Below, piece after piece: positions 1-5,066 of a stretch of 5,066 bases of DNA. Where the stretch lies: positions 1 to 5,066 of the forward strand of contig JASLEM010000229.1 in assembly GCA_030151165.1 (NCBI GenBank). Reading direction: 5' to 3'. The notes beneath the pieces are model-generated. The model was not told the DNA's origin and ran no database searches. It saw only the letters and a list, made by a program, of their open reading frames with translations. Each line of letters starts with the position of its first letter. Position 1 is the first letter of the stretch. Both the position numbers and the translations under genes were made by a program. The DNA is from Burkholderiaceae bacterium (GTDB lineage: Bacteria; Pseudomonadota; Gammaproteobacteria; Burkholderiales; Burkholderiaceae).

Positions 1-680
1 AGCTCCGCCACGCGGGCATGCGCCAGCGCCTCTCGAAAGCGCGGGAAGCGCTCGAAGTCCGGCTTGGCGAAGTCGACCAGCGACATCGGCGTGCCGGTCG
101 GCGCGTGATCGAGCGGGCCGATGTAGAGGTTGGAGATCTGCTCGGTCGGAAAGAGCGTGAAGCGGCGGCGCCCGGCCACGCAGCAGGCGATGTTGTGCGA
201 CTCGTCGAAGTGCGACGGCGTGACGATGGCCGTGCCCACCCACAGGAGAGGCTAGACGCCGGCGTCCAGCAGCGTCAGCACGTTGTCGCGCTTGAAGCCG
301 GGCATGCAGCGGGCGATCAGCGCGCTCTGCACCGCCACCGCGGGGGCGCTGTCGAACTGGGCGTAGCGCAGCGCCTGTTCCAGCACGCGGGTGACCGGCT
401 GCAGCGTGCGCAGGTAGTTGAAGCCGGCCATCGAGGCGTCGTAGAAGATGCGGCCCTGCTCCTCCGGCTTGGTCATCAGCGCGTCGACCGGCGTGCCGTT
501 GTCCAGGCCGGCGAGGTACTTCGCGATCGCCAGCGACGACTCGCGCGCCCGCGCCACCGCGGGCCAGCCGGCAACGAGCCCGCGCAGGATCGCGGGCTCG
601 TTGCGCGGGAGGATCTCGTGGTCGAAGACGTCGCGGGTGACGCCGTGCCATTCGGCGATGGGGGGCAGGGGCGAGGTCAT
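1..680 (-). pseudogene. Cupin_8/JmjC-like (FIH-type) dioxygenase gene interrupted by in-frame TAG; 3' end off the window
   Basis: Members of this family are non-haem iron, 2-oxoglutarate-dependent oxygenases related to the asparaginyl hydroxylase FIH; the bacterial substrates are mostly unknown. Translation from the ATG at 680-678 gives 142 residues starting MTSPLPPIAEWHGV, with the typical N-terminal stretch ILPRNEPAILRGLVAGWPAV, and ends at TAG (254-252). Read straight on in the same frame, the sequence continues PLLWVGTAIVTPSHFDESHN, then a GRRRFTLFP strand and a KPDFERFPRF segment, all as expected for the FIH-like fold, and stays open to base 1. The iron ligands of the H-x-D motif would be H157 and D159, after the stop. 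The distal iron histidine must lie beyond the left edge. A truncated 142-residue product would lack the active site. The start is uncertain: in-frame ATGs also occur at 764 and 734, none has a good ribosome site, and 680 fits the family's usual N-terminus. It is transcribed divergently from the TonB receptor gene. It could be a pseudogene, a sequencing error or an amber codon that is read through. Confidence 0.7.
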
Positions 681-902
681 GGATGCGCGGGACGAAGGCC
701 TCGGCGCGCACGCGCGCGCCAGGGCCCCAAGCATAGCGGCGCGCCTCGTCGCCGGGCTGTCCATCGCCGGACTGGCGGCCTGCCCGCGGCGCGATTTGTT
801 CCGCGGCCCGCATCAGCGACTTGTCGCGCCGACGAATCCTCGGGACAGCACGGGCCGCGACCGCGTTCCGCGCGCGGCGAGTGTGTCTGCCATGCGAAAG
901 AT

Positions 903-919
903 CAGTGAAAACCAGTGAA
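903..919 (+). repeat. Tandem CAGTGAA direct repeat, 10-bp period
   Basis: CAGTGAA occurs at 903-909 and again at 913-919, exactly one helical turn apart, so both copies face the same side of the DNA. It lies just upstream of the candidate -10 box of the receptor gene, where activator sites are often found. No family of regulator is recognised from it, and a seven-base repeat may be chance. Confidence 0.3.
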
Positions 920-939
920 CCGCAGGAGGAGCAGATCCG

Positions 940-945
940 TATGAT
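940..945 (+). promoter_or_regulatory. Candidate -10 box (TATGAT) of the receptor gene
   Basis: TATGAT matches the sigma-70 -10 consensus at five of six positions and lies 39 bases before the receptor start codon in the AT-rich part of the gap. Transcription would begin around 951-953. No convincing -35 hexamer lies 16-18 bases upstream and there is no extended -10 TG, so a promoter here would be weak or activator dependent. Confidence 0.35.
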
Positions 946-953
946 TCATTAAA

Positions 954-971
954 TCAACTCATTTGACTTGA
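954..971. promoter_or_regulatory. 18-bp imperfect dyad, candidate operator
   Basis: The sequence TCAACTCATTTGACTTGA is an inverted repeat with seven of nine base pairs symmetric (half-sites TCAAnTCA and TGAnTTGA). It sits right after the candidate -10 box and ends at the ribosome-binding site of the receptor gene, a position suited to a repressor. The two-base centre makes an RNA hairpin unlikely, so a protein-binding DNA site is favoured. The binding protein is unknown; the nearby ROK gene product is one possible candidate, by inference only. Confidence 0.35.
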
Positions 972-974
972 GAG
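970..974 (+). promoter_or_regulatory. Ribosome-binding site of the receptor gene
   Basis: GAGAG lies ten bases before the ATG at 985 and is the only purine-rich Shine-Dalgarno-like stretch at usable distance. It is moderate in strength. It supports the start at 985, which also opens directly into a signal peptide. Confidence 0.55.
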
Positions 975-984
975 AAAACAGCGC

Positions 985-3777
985 ATGAACCTCCAACGAC
1001 ACCCGATCGCCGCCGCCGCGGCCCTGGCCCTGTTCGGTGCGTTCGCGCCGGTGCAGGTCTTCGCGCAGGCCGCGACCGCCGCCGCGCCGCCTGCGTCCGC
1101 CGCCTCGTCGGCCGCGCCGGCCCCGGCCGCGAACGACGTGCAGCGCGTCGAGGTGACGGGCCTGCGCGCCTCGCTGGAGGCCTCGCTCAATCGCAAGCGC
1201 AACGCCGACTCGGTCGTCGAGGTCGTCACCGCCGACGACATCGGCAAGCTGCCGGACAAGAACGTCGCCGACGCGATCCAGCGCGTGCCGGGCGTCAACA
1301 TCGCGTCGTCGGCCGGCGGCGAAGGCGGCTTCTCCGAGAACGACCGCGTCAGCATCCGCGGCACCAGCCCCAGCCTGACGCAGACGCTGATCAACGGCCA
1401 CGCGGTGGCGTCCGGCGACTGGTTCATCCTCGACCAGCAAGGCGTCGTCGGCCGCAGCGTCAGCTACTCGCTGCTGCCGTCCGAGATCGTGCGCTCGGTC
1501 ACCGTCGCGAAGAGCCAGACGGCCGACCTGCCCGAGGGCGGCGTCGCCGGCTCGGTCAACATCGAGACGCGCCAGCCGCTCGACTTCAAGAAGGCGTTGA
1601 CGGTCGAGGCGTCGGCGCAGGTCATCTACGCCGACCTCGCGAAGAAGAGCGACCCGCAGCTCAACGCGCTCGTCAACTGGAAGAACGACGCGAGCACCGC
1701 GGGCGTGCTGCTGCAGGTGTTCTCGGAGACGCGCCACGAGCGCCGCGACGGCCAGGAGACCTTCGGCTACGGCACGATCGACCCGGGCAGCGTCGCCGCG
1801 ACCGCGCACCCCGACCTCGCCGGCGTGCTCGCGCCCTTCGGCGTGAACTCCGCGCTGTTCGAGCAGACCCGCAAGCGTACCGGCGGCCTGCTCGACGTGC
1901 AGGTGAAGCCCACCAGCGCACTGACGATCGACGCCAACGGCTTCTACTCGAAGCTCGACGCCAGCAACTACAACCGCAGCTTCTACAGCACCCCCGCGAG
2001 CCTCGTCACCTTCGCGGCGCCGGACACCTACGTCGTCAAGAACAATACGCTCGTCTCGGCGAACTTCTCGCCGGCGGCCGTCGCCGCGGGCATCGCGCTC
2101 GCGCGGTCGACCGACCCGGGCGACCTGTTCGAGGCGGTGCCGGCGGAGGTCGACCAGAACTACCGCCCGCACGAGGGCGCGGAGACTTACTACGGCGACA
2201 TCAACGCCAAGCTGCGCGCGACCGACACGCTGACGCTGTCGGCCGACGCCGGCTACACGCACGGCATCGGCAAGACGCCCAACGAGTACGGCTACTCCGC
2301 GGGCATCGGCCTCGACGGCAACACCGGCATGAACTACGCGCTGCACGGCATGGGCGCGGCCGACCTGTCGTTCCCGGGCGCGGACGTCGCCAACTTCAAC
2401 TCGAGCGCGTTCACCGAAGGCGGCGCGCACGACCGCGTGTTCACGTACGACAGCGAGAAGTACGCCACGCTCGACGCCGACCTCGCGATCGATTCGGGCA
2501 TCTTCGAGTCCGCCAAGTTCGGCGTGCGCTACGCCCAGCACAGCCGCCACACCGTCTGGCCGATCAACGACAGCTGCCAGCCGCCGAGCAACGCGGCGAT
2601 GCCCGGCCCGTGCGACTTCAGCGACGACGCGCCGAAGCCGGCGTGGGGCGGCGCGACCTACCCGGGCAACTTCGGCTCGGGTTTCGGCGGCGGCGCCGGC
2701 TTGCTGCGCAACGTCTGGCAGCTCGACCCGAGCGCGGTCGAGGCGTGGGTCAGGCAGTACGCCACCAACGGCGGCTTCGCGAGCACCGAGAACTGGCCGG
2801 CCGAGTTCAGCGTCAAGGAGAAGGACGGCGCGGCCTACGGCATGGTCAACATGGCGGGCACGGGCTGGCGCGGCAACGTCGGCCTGCGCATCGCGCGGAC
2901 GAAGCAGCAGTCGCTGTCGAACGTGTCGAGCGGCGCCGAGGATCCGGGCGGCAACTCGCACGGGCTCTTCACGCCGACGCTCGTCGAGCACACGTTCACC
3001 GACTTCCTCCCGAGCGCCAACTTCAAGTTCGACCTGACCAAGGAGCTCGTCGCGCGCCTGGCGGTGGCCAAGACGATGGCGCGTGCCGACTACAGCGCGC
3101 TCGCGACCGCGGTCTCGCTCGACGACACGCTGCACACCGGCAACGGCGGCAACCCCGACCTGAAGCCGGTGCGCTCGACGAACTACGACGCGACGCTCGA
3201 GTGGTACTTCGCGCCGAAGTCGCTGCTGTCGGTCGGCGTGTTCTACATGGACGTCAACTCCTACGTCGACTACGGCACCGCGCCGATCAGCTTCTTCGAC
3301 ACGACGCACCACACCGAGGCCGTCTACCAGATCACCTCGCCGGTCAACATCAGCGCGAAGAACAAGGGCTTCGAGCTCGGTTACCAGCAGGCGCTGTGGT
3401 GGAACCTCGGCGCGGTCGCGAACTACACGTACACGGACGGCAAGACGTCGTCGGGCGCGGAGATGGTCGGCAACTCGAAGAACACCTACAACCTCGAGGC
3501 GTACTACGACGACGACACCTTCAGCACGCGCCTGGCCTACACCTACCGCTCGAGCTTCCTGGCGGGCCTGAACTCCAGCTTCGCGCAGCACGAGGCGGGC
3601 GTCGGCACGCTGGCGCTGTCGGCCGAGTACAAGCTGAACAAGCTGCTGACGTTCACGTTCGACGCGCTGAATCTCAACAACCCGACGTTGAAGTACTACG
3701 GCGAGAACAAGAGCCAGATGGAGGCGCTGTACACCAGCGGCCGCCAGTACTACGCGGGGGTGCGCTTCTCGCTGTGA
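985..3777 (+). CDS. TonB-dependent outer-membrane receptor (Xanthomonas/Caulobacter type)
   Basis: This receptor imports a ligand across the outer membrane using energy passed on by TonB-ExbB-ExbD. The 930 residues are a normal full length for the family. Residues 1-27 form a Sec signal peptide (basic MNLQRH, then an Ala/Leu core) with likely cleavage after VFA. An Ala/Pro/Ser-rich linker follows (about 28-49), then the probable TonB box VQRVEVTGLR (52-61). The plug domain runs to about residue 195 and includes the hallmarks ADDIGKLPDKNVADAIQRVPG, SIRGTSPSLTQTLINGH (from 123) and GVAGSVNIETRQPLDF (ending near 200). The remainder is the 22-stranded barrel with many aromatic, Asn/Asp-rich strands. 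No N-terminal STN signalling domain is present, so it is unlikely to drive an anti-sigma cascade. Cys531 and Cys543 are close together and may form a disulphide in an outer loop. The last residues are GVRFSL, ending in Leu rather than the usual Phe. This subfamily often handles carbohydrates, but the ligand cannot be read from the sequence. A strong terminator follows, so the gene is probably last in, or alone in, its transcript. Confidence 0.95.
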   Translation: MNLQRHPIAAAAALALFGAFAPVQVFAQAATAAAPPASAASSAAPAPAANDVQRVEVTGLRASLEASLNRKRNADSVVEVVTADDIGKLPDKNVADAIQRVPGVNIASSAGGEGGFSENDRVSIRGTSPSLTQTLINGHAVASGDWFILDQQGVVGRSVSYSLLPSEIVRSVTVAKSQTADLPEGGVAGSVNIETRQPLDFKKALTVEASAQVIYADLAKKSDPQLNALVNWKNDASTAGVLLQVFSETRHERRDGQETFGYGTIDPGSVAATAHPDLAGVLAPFGVNSALFEQTRKRTGGLLDVQVKPTSALTIDANGFYSKLDASNYNRSFYSTPASLVTFAAPDTYVVKNNTLVSANFSPAAVAAGIALARSTDPGDLFEAVPAEVDQNYRPHEGAETYYGDINAKLRATDTLTLSADAGYTHGIGKTPNEYGYSAGIGLDGNTGMNYALHGMGAADLSFPGADVANFNSSAFTEGGAHDRVFTYDSEKYATLDADLAIDSGIFESAKFGVRYAQHSRHTVWPINDSCQPPSNAAMPGPCDFSDDAPKPAWGGATYPGNFGSGFGGGAGLLRNVWQLDPSAVEAWVRQYATNGGFASTENWPAEFSVKEKDGAAYGMVNMAGTGWRGNVGLRIARTKQQSLSNVSSGAEDPGGNSHGLFTPTLVEHTFTDFLPSANFKFDLTKELVARLAVAKTMARADYSALATAVSLDDTLHTGNGGNPDLKPVRSTNYDATLEWYFAPKSLLSVGVFYMDVNSYVDYGTAPISFFDTTHHTEAVYQITSPVNISAKNKGFELGYQQALWWNLGAVANYTYTDGKTSSGAEMVGNSKNTYNLEAYYDDDTFSTRLAYTYRSSFLAGLNSSFAQHEAGVGTLALSAEYKLNKLLTFTFDALNLNNPTLKYYGENKSQMEALYTSGRQYYAGVRFSL

Positions 3778-3798
3778 GCCGCGGGCCTCGCGATCTCG

Positions 3799-3834
3799 AA
3801 GGGCGCGGCGCCGCGGGGGGCCGCGCCCTTTTTT
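3799..3834 (+). terminator. Rho-independent terminator of the receptor gene
   Basis: A perfect 9-bp GC stem, GGGCGCGGC (3801-3809) with GCCGCGCCC (3820-3828), has a 10-base loop and is followed by six T (3829-3834). Two A bases before the stem can pair with the first two T. It begins 21 bases after the receptor stop codon, the expected place for its terminator. Confidence 0.9.
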
Positions 3835-3895
3835 CGTCAGCGATGGCGATCGCGATGCAGACCAGCCGCCTGGCGTCGCCACAGGAACGGCGGGA

Positions 3896-3930
3896 TAGTA
3901 CCTAGTACCATTCCATCGAGTGGTAGTACA
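3896..3930. repeat. Three TAGTAC repeats, candidate operator or promoter element
   Basis: TAGTAC occurs at 3896, 3903 and 3924, with offsets of 7 and 21 bases. The first two are tandem TAGTACC copies. TAGTACCA (3903-3910) and TGGTAGTA (3921-3928) form an inverted repeat with seven of eight pairs and a 10-base spacer. I found no other TAGTAC in the window, and such an AT-rich cluster is out of character with the GC-rich surroundings. It could bind a regulator that controls a transcript through 3931-4098. No specific protein family is recognised with confidence. Confidence 0.4.
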
Positions 3931-3966
3931 TTGGTTTCGTGCCGTGACGTTTGGCGGGAAGATACT

Positions 3967-4009
3967 TCCTGAGGGCCCGCCCGCGACACCTGGAACGCTC
4001 CTGAGGGCC
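3967..4009 (+). repeat. 11-bp direct repeat TCCTGAGGGCC, 32-base period
   Basis: TCCTGAGGGCC occurs exactly at 3967-3977 and 3999-4009. Both copies lie in the gene-free stretch and inside the candidate small RNA. If transcribed, each copy would follow or begin a short hairpin, so the repeat could present the same motif twice. It may also be the trace of a short local duplication. Confidence 0.5.
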
Positions 4010-4062
4010 GCGAGGCCACCGTCCGAATCGATAGCGGGCGGCGCGTTCCAGTCTGGTGGGTG

Positions 4063-4098
4063 GAGGTGAGTCGCGTCTCTCGACTCACCTCTTTTTTT
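4063..4098 (+). terminator. Second plus-strand Rho-independent terminator
   Basis: A perfect 11-bp stem, GAGGTGAGTCG (4063-4073) with CGACTCACCTC (4081-4091), has a 7-base loop and is followed by seven T (4092-4098). It has a longer stem and T tract than the terminator directly behind the receptor gene, and no plus-strand protein gene lies between the two. It either stops read-through towards the convergent ROK gene or ends a separate small transcript. Confidence 0.88.
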
Positions 4099-4103
4099 GC
4101 CCG

Positions 4104-4139
4104 AAAAAAATCCGGTCGACACCCCGAAGCGTCGACCGG
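4104..4139 (-). terminator. Rho-independent terminator of the ROK gene
   Basis: On the minus strand, CCGGTCGAC (4139-4131) pairs perfectly with GTCGACCGG (4120-4112) over 9 bp with a 10-base loop, followed by one A and then seven T (4110-4104). It starts about 59 bases after the ROK stop codon. It lies only five bases from the T tract of the opposing plus-strand terminator, so the two close the convergent gap from both sides. Confidence 0.85.
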
Positions 4140-4197
4140 TTCGCAATGCCCAATGAAATTGGACTAGCCCGAAAAAGAAACCGTCCTCCGTCTGCCG

Positions 4198-5066
4198 CTA
4201 CGCATGCGCCTCCGCCTTCAACAACACGCCCAGGTTCGGATTGAGCTCGTCGAAGATCGGCAGCGCCGCGGCGCCGAGCGCGGCGGTGTCGTGGCCCGCG
4301 AGGCCGGCGATCACGCGCGGCGTCTGGCGATTGCGGCGCGCGGCCACGGAGGTGTGCAGCGGCTCGAGGCGCTCGATGAGCAGCGCGAGCACGGACGACG
4401 GCAGGAAGCCGCCGATGACGACGGCCTCGGCGTCCAGCATCGACTCGAGGATGTTGACCGCCTGGCGCAGGCGCTGCGCCGCCTCGTCCAGCCAGCCGTC
4501 CAGGCGGGCGCGCGCCGCGGGGCTCGGGTCGAGCAGCATCTGCGGGCTCGCATGGGCGAGGTCCTTGATCTCGAGCGCCTCGTACGCGGCTTGCAGCGAG
4601 ACGTAGCGTTCCAGGCAGCCGCGGTTGCCGCACGGGCAGGCGCGGCCGTCCGGCACGACGATCATGTGGCCGATCTCGCCGGCGTTGTGGCCCGAGCCCT
4701 TGTACAGGTGGCCGTCGTGGAACATGCCCGCGCCGAGGCCGGTGCCGATGAACAGGTACGTGAAGCTGCGGAACGTGCGCGCGACGCCGTGCAGGCGCTC
4801 GCCGATCGCGGCGGCGGTGGCGTCGTTCTCCATGATGACCGGCATGCCGATCGCGTTGCCGATCTGCTGCGCGATCGACAGGTCCTGCCAGCCCGGCAAC
4901 GCGGTCGGGCCGACGGCGCTCAGGCCCTCGACGTCGAACGGCCCGGGCACCGCCAGGCCGACGCCCAGCACGCGGCTCCAGTCGGCGTCCGACGACTTGC
5001 GCAGCGTCTCGATGACGTCGCGCACCAGCGGCAGCGCCTGCGCCGGCGTCGGATGGTCGACGGCCA
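4198..5066 (-). CDS. ROK-family protein (probable transcriptional regulator, alternatively sugar kinase), 5' end off the window
   Basis: The ROK family contains sugar kinases and Mlc/NagC-type repressors. The frame is open from 5066 to the TAG at 4200-4198, so the start and N-terminus are missing; a GTG at 5025 is merely internal. Visible hallmarks in order: GVGLAVPGPFD; ENDATAAAIGE with the conserved Asp (codon 4824-4822) that acts as base in kinases; the ROK signature around FIGTGLGAGMFHDG and GHNAGEIGHM; and the zinc site formed by His (4668-4666) and C-P-C-G-N-R-G-C (Cys codons at 4638, 4632 and 4617). VVIGGFL follows. About 255 residues follow GVGLAVPG, which is closer to Mlc/NagC repressors, whose helix-turn-helix would lie off the window, than to about 300-residue kinases. 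The catalytic Asp is retained, so kinase activity is not excluded. It converges on the TonB receptor gene and has its own terminator, so the two are not co-transcribed. A role in sugar sensing for this locus is inference. Confidence 0.9.
   Translation of the reverse strand, partial: AVDHPTPAQALPLVRDVIETLRKSSDADWSRVLGVGLAVPGPFDVEGLSAVGPTALPGWQDLSIAQQIGNAIGMPVIMENDATAAAIGERLHGVARTFRSFTYLFIGTGLGAGMFHDGHLYKGSGHNAGEIGHMIVVPDGRACPCGNRGCLERYVSLQAAYEALEIKDLAHASPQMLLDPSPAARARLDGWLDEAAQRLRQAVNILESMLDAEAVVIGGFLPSSVLALLIERLEPLHTSVAARRNRQTPRVIAGLAGHDTAALGAAALPIFDELNPNLGVLLKAEAHA

Larger units (their letters stand above)
681..984. promoter_or_regulatory. Divergent intergenic region between dioxygenase gene and receptor gene
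   Basis: This 304-base gap separates two divergent genes and should hold promoters for both. Bases 681-895 are very GC-rich and show no clear signal; part of this may be coding if the dioxygenase starts at 734 or 764. From about 896 to 984 the base composition becomes clearly AT-richer, which is the usual look of a promoter in a high-GC genome. On the minus strand TTTAAT (953 to 948) is a possible -10 box for the dioxygenase gene but lacks a good -35. No tRNA or credible protein gene was seen. Confidence 0.6.
3835..4062. other. Gene-free stretch between two plus-strand terminators
   Basis: No reading frame here looks like a protein gene: a minus-strand frame at 3837-4088 crosses the hairpins and has no recognisable domain. 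The stretch contains three TAGTAC repeats, a GGAAG-ATA-CTTCC hairpin (3957-3969), an 11-bp direct repeat and long complementary arms. The receptor gene is already terminated at 3834, so the second plus-strand terminator at 4063-4098 suggests either a backup terminator or a separate short transcript. Confidence 0.6.
3940..4098 (+). ncRNA. Candidate structured small RNA ending at the 4063-4098 terminator
   Basis: This is a proposal, not a recognised RNA. The 3' end is well defined by a strong intrinsic terminator; the 5' end is arbitrary because no clear promoter was found. Structure seen on the plus strand: GGAAG/CTTCC hairpin with a three-base loop (3957-3969); CTGGAACGC (3990-3998) perfectly complementary to GCGTTCCAG (4043-4051); inside it a GGCC stem with a GCGA (GNRA-type) tetraloop (4006-4017); and CGCCCGC (3978-3984) complementary to GCGGGCG (4034-4040). 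It does not resemble 6S RNA, 4.5S RNA, tmRNA, a tRNA or a common riboswitch that I know, and no plus-strand gene follows that a riboswitch could control. Confidence 0.35.

Noticed and set aside
18..908. Plus-strand frame of 296 residues over the dioxygenase gene
   Set aside because: Arg-rich low-complexity translation antisense to a gene with clear family motifs on the minus strand.
2610..3905. Plus-strand frame of 431 residues overlapping the receptor gene
   Set aside because: Arg/Ala/Gly-rich shadow in another frame of the receptor gene; it reads through its terminator and has no recognisable motif.
3837..4088. Minus-strand frame of 83 residues in the gene-free stretch
   Set aside because: No ribosome site or domain seen, composition is unremarkable, and it lies across the strong plus-strand hairpin and downstream of the ROK terminator.
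949..4146. Very long minus-strand frame (1065 residues) antisense to the receptor gene
   Set aside because: The product is a monotonous Arg/Val/Ala/Asp mix with no domain, as expected opposite a GC-rich gene, and the frame crosses three terminator hairpins. The plus-strand gene is plainly real.
4150..4162. CCAAT-GAA-ATTGG hairpin between the ROK stop codon and its terminator
   Set aside because: Only five pairs with a three-base loop and no T tract on either side; too weak to call a terminator or regulatory site.
3835..4200. Possible riboswitch, tRNA, attC site, CRISPR or insertion-sequence remnant
   Set aside because: No conserved riboswitch core, tRNA cloverleaf, attC core sites, regularly spaced repeats, transposase fragment or terminal inverted repeats were found, and no plus-strand gene follows for a riboswitch to control.
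4085..4633. Minus-strand frame of 182 residues overlapping the end of the ROK gene
   Set aside because: Pro/Arg/Ala-rich shadow in a different frame of the ROK gene, reading through its terminator.

Overview
The window comes from a high-GC Proteobacterium. Coding regions have strongly GC-biased third codon positions. The central gene is a TonB-dependent receptor of the Xanthomonas/Caulobacter type, which implies a Gram-negative cell with an outer membrane. The protein sequences fit Xanthomonadales or Burkholderiales about equally well, and I cannot decide between them from this window alone.

Layout. (1) Bases 1-680, minus strand: most of a cupin_8/JmjC-like (FIH-type) dioxygenase gene that runs off the left edge. 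It is interrupted by an in-frame TAG at 252-254, just before the iron-binding H-x-D motif, and the homology continues in the same frame after the stop. (2) Bases 681-984: divergent intergenic region, GC-rich on the left and AT-rich at about 900-984, with a direct repeat, a candidate -10 box and an 18-bp dyad. (3) Bases 985-3777, plus strand: a complete 930-residue TonB-dependent receptor, followed by a strong intrinsic terminator. (4) Bases 3835-4197: about 360 bases without a credible protein gene. They hold three TAGTAC repeats, an 11-bp direct repeat, long complementary arms, and a second plus-strand terminator abutting a minus-strand terminator. (5) Bases 4198-5066, minus strand: a ROK-family gene, 5' end outside the window, probably a regulator but possibly a sugar kinase.

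How it may work together. A TonB-dependent receptor of this class, a ROK protein and a cupin_8 protein together suggest a nutrient-uptake locus, most likely for a carbohydrate: the receptor imports a ligand across the outer membrane and the ROK protein senses or phosphorylates a sugar. Substrate and regulatory links are inference; nothing in the sequence names the ligand. The points most worth a second look are the amber-interrupted dioxygenase and the gene-free stretch between two same-strand terminators, which could encode an undescribed small RNA.
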